Virus record (IMG/VR): IMGVR_UViG_3300025122_000065
Location: 1-37,179 of that record
Length of the DNA stretch: 37,179 bases
Strand: one strand, 5' to 3'
DNA from: a virus
A program made the position numbers and the translations under genes. Under the pieces are notes generated by a model. That model did no database searches and was not told where the DNA came from. It saw only the letters and a program-made list of their open reading frames with translations. Shown here piece by piece: positions 6,395 to 15,900 of the stretch (the first letter of the stretch is position 1; every line of letters begins with the position of its first letter).

Positions 6395-8881
6395 TTAATT
6401 ACCCAACAATTGATCCCACGGAAATCCACCTTGCTGTGCTAGATTCGGCGCGTTTTCATCTTCTTCGCCACGATCCTCTTCCTCCCCATCAGTGCCTTTG
6501 GCAGGTCTGGCGGCCTTGGCCCCGGCAGGACGCCCAGCCGCGCCGGTACCTCCGGCAGGAATCGCGCTGGTAGGCTGAGAAGCAAGCGTCTGCCCCGGAA
6601 CTATAGTTAATGTACCAGGTATGGCGCCTCCAGATTCATTTCCTTCGAAACCCATCCCTTCCTCAATTTGAATTTGTATAGTATTTAAGATATGGGAGCT
6701 ATCTTGGGCGCCGCTGAATACCCGCACGGATGGGGTGCCGCCCACAAAATGAGTACCTCTTTCTGCTAGGTCAAGATACATCTGTCTCGTTGTATCGGTT
6801 ACATTAATAGTAGACGGGTTGGTAGGCTTAAAAATATAATACCCACTAAGCGCAGGCGAGACCATCGCGGTTGAGGTTACCCTAGTATCCTCATCATCTT
6901 CGGTATACTTTTGAACTGAGTCTTCAATAACATCATCTAGAAGTAAATCTGGGCGCGTAGGTCGATAGAATCCTAGAGCGTTTCCAATGGCTCGGCCATA
7001 CCCGGACACTGCCGTAAAGGCAACTTTCAAATCATTGTAAGAATAAGAATTTCCAAATATTATGCGTATATCGCTAATATCATACTGATAGCGAACTCCA
7101 TACTTTACCTGAGAATCAACATAGCTGATCTCAGCTCCGTCGAGGGGCCTTCCTATAAAGAATGTTTGAACCACGGAACCAGTGGCTCCATTAGCCGTAA
7201 TAACTCTTTTATCAATTTTATACATTATTGGCTCACTATAACAGGATTTATTCTGTATTATCTCTAGATAATCCCGAACCGGATAATTAATATCTCCATT
7301 CTCATGATCAGTTAAAAATTGATCGGTTGCAAGCGACGTGGCCTCGACTGGTCCGTTCTCGGCATTATAATTTCTTATCAAAATAAAATTATCCGAAGTA
7401 GTACTATTATTATTTATTCTATTTACTATAGACTCAATTCTTGTATCGCCTTCAATATCCGTTAAAAATCTATCCATATCAAAATAAATAGTTGGCGAAA
7501 AATCTGTAATGGCCGTAGAATAGACACTTGCGTTAGTAGGATCAGTTTTGGTAATCACACGTTGCTTAAACGGTATTGCGGGCTCCGCACTACCCACACC
7601 AAGTAAATTTTCAATAATATATAGCTGCATTATATCTAACAATGCGGGACCGTAGTTTTGAGTTAAACTATAAAGAAATGAGCGGGGTTTGCCGATTGTG
7701 CTGACGACGGCTGCGCGGGAGCCGGCGATACTAGCGTGATCATTACCGATTATAATCTTATTATAAAATGGTAAGTTTCGCGTGCCCTCGGTTCCGGCTC
7801 CTTTTGTACCGCCGCCGCGCATAACCTCTCTAGTACTCAGATCTCTCATCGCCCGGAGATCAGAATTAAGAATAACCATATTCTTATATTTGGTTTCAAA
7901 TATATTTTTAACCTCTCCAAAAGTCATGTAGGCGGCGCCTGTACCGAAGACGGTAACACCAGCGTTCATCAGAGTCTCCAAGCCTTTACTATAGAGAGTG
8001 TAAAACTGAGCTGTAGTGGATTCCCTCATACCGCCGCCCGCACTATCAACCACAAACCAAGGATCCGCTTCAGGATCCCCATCAATATTAACATGCTGGA
8101 GTGCTGTGTCCAATGTTATTTGCCTATAATAATCATCGGAGTTAAAGGTAGATCCAGTATTCCTCATTTCGGATTCTAAACAATAAAAGTTTGTTAACAT
8201 AGGCTCGGTTACTTGCTCAGTCGGGGATCCGCTCTTGGTAACTTCTTCATAGGGAGGTGTAGTATCAGCATAGAAATTATATATGGGTTCTACCTTAAGA
8301 TTAAGGCCGACAGCTGATTTCATGGCTTCAGAAACAGGAGGCCTATAATAAACAGAAGTATGATCGAGTATGGTAACGCCGGTAGAAACTACCGGTGGAA
8401 GCGAGAAGGTTTCGGTCTCCAAAGGGAATCCATCTTTTAAGAAATACTTCCAGTAGGGGTTTCCTTCTCGTATCCCCTCTTCCTCAATAATTTTTCTTAA
8501 TAAGTCTCTAGTCTCATCATTAAATGCCAAAGCATTCCATGCATCATTATCTAATTCAATTAAAAAGCGTGAAGCATCGGCGCCCAAATTATTATATGCC
8601 ATTGGCAAATAGCTAAGTTCAAGCGGGATATTCTCTACCAGAGATGTATACCCTGGCACCGTGAGGGGGACCGTGGCCAAATTAACAAAATTGGGTCCGT
8701 GGATCGAGCCGTATCGACCATAATATCTACCCATAACTCCTCTTAAACTGTCTATGGTGCCCCAGCTGGTTCGCAATGCATAATTTTTTTCTGCACTATT
8801 TTGTTGCAAACGATGCATCGTCCCGATGAGCCCAGCATTTACAAGAAGTATTGCATTTCTAAAGGTATCATTTTGAGCCAT
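6395..8881 (-). CDS. Large virion protein with acidic, Ala/Pro/Gly-rich C-terminal tail
   Basis: This 828-aa protein has no family that I can name. The body (to about residue 740) is mixed alpha/beta, with several Tyr/Asn-rich stretches and no catalytic signature. The last 80 or so residues are low complexity: a Gly/Ala/Pro/Lys-rich section followed by an acidic run (GEEEDRGEEDE) and the end PWDQLLGN, like a flexible linker with a terminal peptide. The ATG shares a base with the stop of the 998-aa gene (TAATG at 8883-8879). A strong GAGGAGG site (8897-8891) lies 9 bases upstream, inside the last codons of that gene. It is a structural protein by context. Confidence 0.68.
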   Translation of the reverse strand: MAQNDTFRNAILLVNAGLIGTMHRLQQNSAEKNYALRTSWGTIDSLRGVMGRYYGRYGSIHGPNFVNLATVPLTVPGYTSLVENIPLELSYLPMAYNNLGADASRFLIELDNDAWNALAFNDETRDLLRKIIEEEGIREGNPYWKYFLKDGFPLETETFSLPPVVSTGVTILDHTSVYYRPPVSEAMKSAVGLNLKVEPIYNFYADTTPPYEEVTKSGSPTEQVTEPMLTNFYCLESEMRNTGSTFNSDDYYRQITLDTALQHVNIDGDPEADPWFVVDSAGGGMRESTTAQFYTLYSKGLETLMNAGVTVFGTGAAYMTFGEVKNIFETKYKNMVILNSDLRAMRDLSTREVMRGGGTKGAGTEGTRNLPFYNKIIIGNDHASIAGSRAAVVSTIGKPRSFLYSLTQNYGPALLDIMQLYIIENLLGVGSAEPAIPFKQRVITKTDPTNASVYSTAITDFSPTIYFDMDRFLTDIEGDTRIESIVNRINNNSTTSDNFILIRNYNAENGPVEATSLATDQFLTDHENGDINYPVRDYLEIIQNKSCYSEPIMYKIDKRVITANGATGSVVQTFFIGRPLDGAEISYVDSQVKYGVRYQYDISDIRIIFGNSYSYNDLKVAFTAVSGYGRAIGNALGFYRPTRPDLLLDDVIEDSVQKYTEDDEDTRVTSTAMVSPALSGYYIFKPTNPSTINVTDTTRQMYLDLAERGTHFVGGTPSVRVFSGAQDSSHILNTIQIQIEEGMGFEGNESGGAIPGTLTIVPGQTLASQPTSAIPAGGTGAAGRPAGAKAARPAKGTDGEEEDRGEEDENAPNLAQQGGFPWDQLLGN

Positions 8882-11877
8882 TAGTAACCACCTCCTCTAC
8901 CGCCCGAAGATCTACCTCTAGTACGAGTCCTGGGCGCGCTACGAGTTCGTCGGGGTGCTGGCACGGCTCGGGGTGTTCGACCTGCTGCGCGAGAAGAATT
9001 AATCGGAGAGCCCAGTACAAAGGCGATAGGGGTCGACGTATATAGAGGATCTATAGAAGATAGCGGAGTTTCCACATTCAGCGCTACCTTCTTCATAGAA
9101 ACAATCACATTTTTATATAGTGTACTAAACAATTGTCCATAACGTGTGCGTCCATAATTTATAGAAGAGGGCCTGGCTGAAGTGTTACCCAATATAAAAA
9201 TATTATTATATGTGGGGAGTTTATACCTATTTTTCATCTTCATCGCCTTTCCGAGCACCATAAGACGACAAAGAACTGGACTATTTCGAGTTTTAAACTC
9301 ATTAAATTTTTCTTGAGTAAGTTGGCGCCACCGTGGTGCATTTAAATTTACCGTACCATTGGTCGACAAATAGCCATCAAAATATTGAACTTGCGCCAAA
9401 GAATTAAAGTTAACAGAATTTCCAAAACCGCTATTCGATTGAACATCGTAAGGACGTTGAGCCGCAGCTGCGGCCGCGAGAGATCCTCCAACTGGGAAGT
9501 TAATCTCTACTTGTGTCGCTCTCTTAAACCCTATAGATTTTGCGCTAATAACAAAATTAACCAGTTTAGATTTCTTAATTTGTGATTTCTTAGCTTTCGC
9601 TCTTTTGAGGGCTAAGGTTTGAGAGCCACTTACAGAAGCTTTTTCATAGTTGTTCTCCTTAGCAAACTGAGAGGTTACTGATAAATAAGAAGTAGCCGAA
9701 TTTGTACGATTGTATACTACTCTGGGCCCTTTAAGCAACTCAGTCAGGCGCTGCGTGTTGGGGACCACCATTACATCACTATCCCCTAAAATATTTTCTA
9801 CTTCATCATCATAAACTTTATGATTCTTCACATTAGAGGGAATAAGTTGTGGTGTTTTTGTATTAGCATTCAACGCAGCTTTCAAAAAGCCGTTGCCATC
9901 AGATTGAGGCAGCATCAGCAAACTTGTATCTACACTGCTTCCTCGACTAGAAAGCCTTTTGGGACTTATAAAGCCAAATTTATTTATTCCCGGTGTGTTT
10001 GGTCGTGGAACTTTATATTTAACAAATTCTTCTTGCATTCGAAGGGAATACTGTTTAAAGTCGATATTAGTTAGATTTTTCCCATTATTAATAACTTTTG
10101 AACTGTCTAAATAATCGGTTCCATCTTTTGAAGATCCCTTTTGATCATAATTTGATTTAAACGTATGTTTTAAAGCCACCTTTCTCCTGGTAGAGTTTTG
10201 CGAATTAACTTTAGAGCGAATATTAAATTTATTAGCACTAGTAGGTGTCGTTGAGGCCACCGTAACTTGCCTCAAATTAGCAACGAATTTTTCTACTATC
10301 TCACCCACTTGTTTCATGGTCACGATGTCCCCATTAGCTGGGTTAGTCATAGCAATTAAATTTTTAGTCCACATATCGCGACCCGAAGGGCCAAATACAC
10401 CACTCCCAAACATAAACTCGACAGCGGCTACATAAGCCCCAATAAGCTTTTTCCATTCCTTCTGGCGCCCTTTAATCCTAGACCTATTGTTTTTAAGGTA
10501 TGATCGCGTATTAAGACCCGGCTTACCAGCTCTTGTGGAGGCCGATAAAAATCTATTATAACGGGTTAATCTTCGATTAAGTAAATTTGATACATGATCT
10601 ACGGCAGCCTGCGACATATCAACCATATCAATGATGGCTGAATATTCGTAAGACCCAACATCAAACTTTGCTATATCTTCATCAGTCGCCACGACGCCCA
10701 GAATTCCGCCATTCAAGCCACTAAAGGAAATTGGCTTAACTCCCCCCTTTTTAAGAGTTGCAATAAGTTTTTCCTCTGAGTCGGGAAGCTTTGCTGAGGA
10801 ACCTCGTATACGAATTTTGCCTGCTGTGAGGCCAGTTGGAGTCATATTCTCTGGTGTTACGCGTGTTCTGTAGATGCGTATATCTTCTATTTGAAAACTT
10901 TCAGCCAAGGCATTAGGATTTTGAATAAGGCGGCCAAATTTAGTATTACGTTTAACTAAGCGCGCGAAATCGATTGAAAAAAACAACTTTAATACATTAC
11001 TATTTGTCCTTGAATATTGACAATCTGAAACCATACCGGGAGGCTTCATCACCTTGCGCGCAGTGGCGAGGTTTTTGGTTTGTCTCCGTGAAAGGCGCGC
11101 GCCTTTATTAAGCGCACTGTTAAAAGGCAGTCTGTTAACCGCGTTTAAAAACCTTAAATCTTGTATTTTTTGATTTGATATCTTAGTCGCTAGCAGAGGA
11201 GTTGCCGGCGACGTGAAAGAGGTGGGCATCGCCCTATATCCTCCTCCGGGAGTGTGCTGAACGGGGCCGGCCCATATTTGACCAGCAGTTCCCGTCTTAC
11301 CCAAATCTTCTGTTAAAGTAAAAACGAGATTAGTCAACGACGAGCGCTTGCGGTATAAAATTGCTTCAACAACTGGATTGGACATCTTTATGGCTTTAAG
11401 TTTTCTGCCTGTTCCCGACTTATTAAGTGAGTTGGGATCTGTGGCATAAGTGGTGACATACATATAAAGATCTCGTAGCTTACTAAGGGGTATAGAGTGT
11501 CTAAAAGTAATTTCTTTTTTATAAGCAACTGCGGTACCGCTGAGTTTAATTTTACGAATTCCGCGGCTAGTCCTATCGGGGGGCAAATAGACTTTGTCTA
11601 TGTGTTTTCGCTTTTTTTTGGGATTTCGAATTAAATCTTTAGCCAATATACGTTTTTTCTGGATACTTTCAATGAACCGCGAAGATTTACAAAATCCAAT
11701 AAAAATCATATAGGGAACTGAAGTTAAAACTTTGGGCCCTTTATAACTGCACACCGACAGGGTTATCTCAAACTCTTGCTGCCTCGTGGTGAAATTTGTT
11801 GGAAGTATTTTTATTTTTTCAACATGTGCTGTTGGGAGGTACAAGGGACTGCTGAAACTTCCGGGTGCTATTTCCAT
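8881..11877 (-). CDS. Large basic virion protein with Arg/Gly-rich C-terminus
   Basis: This 998-aa protein is strikingly rich in Lys and Arg, including RNPKKKRKH near residue 90, several RR/KR clusters, and a disordered Arg-rich C-terminus ending RTRGRSSGGRGGGY. No known domain is recognisable. The start is set at ATG 11877 and not at the TTG one codon upstream. The ATG overlaps the previous stop (TGATG), and a strong GAGGAGG site (11891-11885) lies 7 bases before it. The length, position among virion genes and adjacent 828-aa acidic-tailed protein suggest a structural partner. The basic charge would also fit contact with DNA or an acidic surface. Part of the terminal RGG run coincides with the next gene's ribosome binding site. 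Confidence 0.68.
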   Translation of the reverse strand: MEIAPGSFSSPLYLPTAHVEKIKILPTNFTTRQQEFEITLSVCSYKGPKVLTSVPYMIFIGFCKSSRFIESIQKKRILAKDLIRNPKKKRKHIDKVYLPPDRTSRGIRKIKLSGTAVAYKKEITFRHSIPLSKLRDLYMYVTTYATDPNSLNKSGTGRKLKAIKMSNPVVEAILYRKRSSLTNLVFTLTEDLGKTGTAGQIWAGPVQHTPGGGYRAMPTSFTSPATPLLATKISNQKIQDLRFLNAVNRLPFNSALNKGARLSRRQTKNLATARKVMKPPGMVSDCQYSRTNSNVLKLFFSIDFARLVKRNTKFGRLIQNPNALAESFQIEDIRIYRTRVTPENMTPTGLTAGKIRIRGSSAKLPDSEEKLIATLKKGGVKPISFSGLNGGILGVVATDEDIAKFDVGSYEYSAIIDMVDMSQAAVDHVSNLLNRRLTRYNRFLSASTRAGKPGLNTRSYLKNNRSRIKGRQKEWKKLIGAYVAAVEFMFGSGVFGPSGRDMWTKNLIAMTNPANGDIVTMKQVGEIVEKFVANLRQVTVASTTPTSANKFNIRSKVNSQNSTRRKVALKHTFKSNYDQKGSSKDGTDYLDSSKVINNGKNLTNIDFKQYSLRMQEEFVKYKVPRPNTPGINKFGFISPKRLSSRGSSVDTSLLMLPQSDGNGFLKAALNANTKTPQLIPSNVKNHKVYDDEVENILGDSDVMVVPNTQRLTELLKGPRVVYNRTNSATSYLSVTSQFAKENNYEKASVSGSQTLALKRAKAKKSQIKKSKLVNFVISAKSIGFKRATQVEINFPVGGSLAAAAAAQRPYDVQSNSGFGNSVNFNSLAQVQYFDGYLSTNGTVNLNAPRWRQLTQEKFNEFKTRNSPVLCRLMVLGKAMKMKNRYKLPTYNNIFILGNTSARPSSINYGRTRYGQLFSTLYKNVIVSMKKVALNVETPLSSIDPLYTSTPIAFVLGSPINSSRAAGRTPRAVPAPRRTRSAPRTRTRGRSSGGRGGGY
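8891..8897 (-). promoter_or_regulatory. Strong ribosome binding site GAGGAGG for the 828-aa gene
   Basis: GAGGAGG on the minus strand lies 9 bases before the ATG at 8881. It sits inside the codons for the terminal Arg-Gly-Gly residues of the 998-aa protein, so the sequence is both coding and regulatory. Confidence 0.7.
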
Positions 11878-12908
11878 CAACAGGCCTCCTCATCATCTAG
11901 AACGGTATAGAGATCTCGACTAAATTTCAAGCGGGTGGTATTTGAAGCTATTTCTCTCGACGAAAGGCCAACTTCATTCAAAATATTGGATGGTATTTCA
12001 TCATCCAAATATAAATTAAAATAATATTGAACGTCTCCGACATTTGTTTCTGGATTACCGAGAGGACGGAAGGTTGGTAACGCATTCCCGGCACCAACTT
12101 CTGTATCAGATACCACAGCCATAGCCTGTAAGGTGGTATTCTCTGTCTCTGTACTAGTCGCCGGGGTATGTGCCACATAAAATACTTCAATTTCATAATT
12201 ATGTTTTACAAAATCTGTATTTTCTTCTATTATTTCCAGCATAAGATATTTTTTATTTAATGACAGATAGATATTGCCATCACCACTGGCCAAATATCCA
12301 CTTATTGCATCGGTCGAAAAAGCTCCTTGTTGAAAATAAGTTTGATAATTAACATCAAAGTTCAGCTGGGGTATATTTACGATCACGCCATTATTAATAT
12401 CTGCAAAGCTGCTTGAAGGATTAACAATCATGTATTCTTGCACTGGTACATCGAGGCGTGCTGTATTTTCTCCCAATACGCTTACTTGCCATGCGGCCGT
12501 CTTCGTCGAATTTAAGGCAGAAGTTCCTAATGGATAGGAAGATAAATTAACGCTTTCAACAAAAGCTGGAACCTGAAAAGCTTCCACTTTATCGGCGGGA
12601 TCATTTCCGCCGAGGGCGCCTTCAACTTGGGCCATAAATCTCGCAACTCTGGTTTCGGCTCCGGTTCGTATAGGAATGACTTTTAGGTTGGGAGTTTCAT
12701 AACGTATACGACGATCAATTGTATTCTGTTCTTCTTCTATAAAGTTCGCTGTACTGCCAGTCTGAATATATTTGGCGTTATAGAGAATTTCTTCATCGTA
12801 AAAAGAATAATATTTGGGCTTAAGGCGCCCCATCGAAAGTAGATATTTACCATACTCTGTGAGTTGCACCTCCAAAAATTCTTCCTTTTTATTAAAAAAC
12901 TCGGCCAT
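11877..12908 (-). CDS. Virion protein sharing an N-terminal module with the 331-aa protein
   Basis: This 343-aa protein opens with MAEFFNKKEEFLEVQLTEYG, then LLSMGRLKPKYYSFYDEEILY. Residues L12, L16, T17, G20, L24, G27 and F36 sit at the same positions as in the 331-aa protein, followed in both by an acidic EIxY motif, so the first 45 residues form a common domain. The remainder is probably beta-rich and ends in an acidic LDDEEAC. From memory, proteins beginning this way recur in uncultured marine myophages; that could not be checked. The ATG is preceded by AGGAAG (12923-12918) with a 9-base spacer, located inside a 16-codon ORF that fills the gap to the giant gene. A structural role, perhaps attachment to a common tail or baseplate site, is inferred. 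Confidence 0.7.
   Translation of the reverse strand: MAEFFNKKEEFLEVQLTEYGKYLLSMGRLKPKYYSFYDEEILYNAKYIQTGSTANFIEEEQNTIDRRIRYETPNLKVIPIRTGAETRVARFMAQVEGALGGNDPADKVEAFQVPAFVESVNLSSYPLGTSALNSTKTAAWQVSVLGENTARLDVPVQEYMIVNPSSSFADINNGVIVNIPQLNFDVNYQTYFQQGAFSTDAISGYLASGDGNIYLSLNKKYLMLEIIEENTDFVKHNYEIEVFYVAHTPATSTETENTTLQAMAVVSDTEVGAGNALPTFRPLGNPETNVGDVQYYFNLYLDDEIPSNILNEVGLSSREIASNTTRLKFSRDLYTVLDDEEAC
11885..11891 (-). promoter_or_regulatory. Strong ribosome binding site GAGGAGG deciding the 998-aa start
   Basis: GAGGAGG lies 7 bases before ATG 11877 and within the Glu-Glu-Ala codons near the end of the 343-aa gene. The spacing favours this ATG over the in-frame TTG just upstream. Confidence 0.72.
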
Positions 12909-12911
12909 AAC

Positions 12912-12962
12912 TTATTTCTTCCTGGTAGTTCGTACCGTTCTTCTGCGTCGCGATTGAATCAT
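12912..12962 (-). CDS. Possible 16-aa arginine-rich small ORF bridging two virion genes
   Basis: The ATG at 12962-12960 overlaps the stop of the 4165-aa gene in the classic ATGA arrangement. The frame MIQSRRRRTVRTTRKK ends in TAA three bases before the ATG of the 343-aa gene. A GGGA lies 5 bases before the ATG. Eight of the sixteen residues are Arg or Lys. The ORF fills the gap almost exactly and carries the next gene's ribosome binding site. It may be a bridge that hands ribosomes on, a real basic peptide, or chance. A -1 slip near the giant gene's stop would append these residues to its C-terminus. Confidence 0.35.
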   Translation of the reverse strand: MIQSRRRRTVRTTRKK

Positions 12963-15900
12963 ATTGATCCCGAACTCATAACGATATAGGCATTCGCCGT
13001 GGGTAAGGCCGCGGCCGGTACCTCCTCGGGGGCTGGAATAAACTCTCTTAAATCAGGTACTACGGGTATCGTATCGTCTCCTTCAGGAATAATATCTTCG
13101 GTAGCATACACCACATCTTCTCCAATCTTAATTAGCTCAACCAAAGAGAAATAATCATAAGGCCAATTATATGTATATAGAGAGTCTATGGCGGGGGAAA
13201 CGATGGGCAATCCGTCGACTAAATCCTTTTTAGTAAAGATATTATAATCGCCCTCTGCTCGGCGCTTCACCTTAAACACAAGCCACTGTAAGTCTTCTTC
13301 ATTATCCAAAAGATTATCTACTAATGCTCGAATTTTAATCTCTACTGAAGCTTTTTTGAATTGGTTCTCCGGGCCGTTGGATGTAGGTGGTAGATTTTGC
13401 CAAATATTTATTAAATCATCTTGATTTAGATCTAACGCAAATTCAAAAGCGTAAAATGCAACGGGGAGCACAGATTCATTTTGAAGAAAATCAAAAGTAG
13501 GGGGAAAGATGTATTTATTTAGCAAAGCCAACTGAGTTACATACTCATGAGAATTAGAGTCGATGTCAAAGAACCTTCTATCGTTATCTACAGTAAGGAA
13601 TGGAACACACACAATCGCTTCTTCAAGTCTCTTGGAATTAGCAAAGTCACCAAGACGTTTCTGATCAGTTTGAAATCCTACCACATCATTGAGCGACTTA
13701 AGCTGAATTGTGCCATAATTTGTAGAGTCAAAGGTCAAAGGGAGATCTTTAACATTTAGAAACACTCCCTCGCTTCCGGAAAGTTTGTTACCATATTGGT
13801 GCCACATTCCTCTTACCCGGAGTTCGTCGACGCCGGGGTAGCCGGCGTACGTGTGGTTGATAGGGTTCTTTCGAGCGCCGACGAGTGGATCGGCAGCTGG
13901 GACGCCGTAAAAATTCAAAATGGGAGTTTCAAATTTTGGCTGTATCAACCAACGAGCTTGTTGGGTATTTGTATCCGGCGGTACTATCAATAGTTTATCA
14001 AGTATGTTGATGCTCGATGTAATCTGGGGCTGAGTGACATGAGTACCTGGTTCATACCCCGGTGCCTCCGCATCGGGGGGCATAAGATCAATAGAGTCGA
14101 ATCCCCAACGATCTTTCATATCTTTTTTATGAAACTCGATAACTGCATTTCCTAGTATATCGTCAAGCTTAACTTGTCCCGTCCAAGGGGCTTTAAATAT
14201 TATATTTGCAACTGCAGAGCCGTACCAATGCGGCGGAAGCCAAGGATCATAGCAAGCTCCGTCCCATCTAAACTTGCCCCTCGTCGCGCTGGTGAAACTT
14301 CCAGTCTGCACAACCATCGGACCAAAAGCAGATGCTCTACTATACATTCCAAACGAGCCGCTAATGATGCCGGAACCGAGCGAAGAGGCGACGGCCTGCA
14401 GGTTAAAATCTTGGCCAACGGGTTCCACCAGTTCAACTTGTAGGCCGTAATAATGATTTTTTGTAACAGCTGCAAAATCTGCTTCCGGCTTTGAAACATA
14501 AGATTTTAATGGTGTTTGGAAAAAACTAACTGTCTCACATAAAAAGTTGTCAATTGCTAATTTATAGAGTGGACTTGTGGCAGGGCCCAAATACTGAAGG
14601 TAAGTCGGACTCCCATCGTGATTCATGCTAGCACTATAAACACCAGTATCATATATATAGGAGCTGCTTCCAAGTGCGGTGGTGGATAGATACGCTTCCG
14701 GATCTCGGATGGCCTCAAATGGTAAAGGCACACCATACATTGAAGTGGGCGTCCAGGCCTCGCCCTGGGATCCTGTAGCCTCTTTGCCCAAAATTCGAAG
14801 AGCTTCGACGCCGCCGTAGTTACTGGTGGAGCGATTGATAAACGACCAAGTGCCATCTAAATTTAACTCTGTAAGCAGTAGAGTGCCGTACGTGCCGCCG
14901 GCGAAGTCCGAGTGCCCGGATGCTGAGACCTCTACCGATCCGGGTTCGCCCTGGAAGTTTGCGCCCGAAGTATCAGACATCAACAATAAGCTACTACAGG
15001 CAACCCCTGTTTTAATCGTATTGAATAATATTCCCGGTGCTACTAAGGGTTCAAGAAGTATGCGACGAGCAAGATTGGGATAGGCCGCTGCAGTTGTATC
15101 CCCAATCTTGTTGTTGCTGCCCGTAAGATTTATGGGACCCAAAGATTGACTTAAGAGCGCAGCCAATTCAACCGTTCTTTCCGCTGGATAAAATCCTTTA
15201 TACGGCAAAAACTGCAAGATAGCATCACACGATAATTCAATAGAGTGCCTTCTAATAATATCCCCAACAGCATTTGCCCGATCTACCAGCGCATCGTCCA
15301 CCACTTTAAAATATTTCATAAAATCCGCGGTTGAATATGTCTTATAAAAATCCGCGGTTGAACTATCCGGGTATGCGGCGCCGGTTAGAGTGAAGATATT
15401 ATTTAAGGGCGCCAAGAAATCGCCGCCATGATCATTAATATATGAATCTATATGTTCGCTAATCCTAAACTCCGGGATAATTGTCATATCCTTACCCACC
15501 AGCCGAATCATTTCGGCATAATCTTCATAGGGTTTATAGGGGCTTAAACCAGACATTTCACCCGCGCTCCAGCTGTGGTGGCCAATTAGGACGTCGAAGG
15601 AACCCGGCCTGGGATTGGGCCAGTCCTCGGTGTAGCCGGTAGACTTGTTATAAACGTTCCCATTGTTCTTTGAGCGGCCAGCAAGGATCGGCATCACATA
15701 GGCTGCAGCTGGCGCTAAACTATCGGGACTTACCTGCGTTGGATCTATACTTGAGCTAAATCTACAATATAGATTTTGCAACTCTCCGGAACCGGAAATA
15801 TTGGGTCCACTAGTGACAGCATCAGTATAATATCTTCCACCTCCTGAACACGTTATCGGGATGGCTGAATACCCCTCTCCATCGTTTTTGCTAACCATAT

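Noticed and set aside
11878-11880. TTG as an alternative start of the 998-aa gene
   Set aside because: The ATG one codon later overlaps the upstream stop and has a strong GAGGAGG at ideal spacing.
12924-12935. Small inverted repeat GGTA-CGAAC-TACC after the giant gene
   Set aside because: It has only four base pairs and no T-run, and lies within the possible bridging ORF and next to the ribosome binding site.
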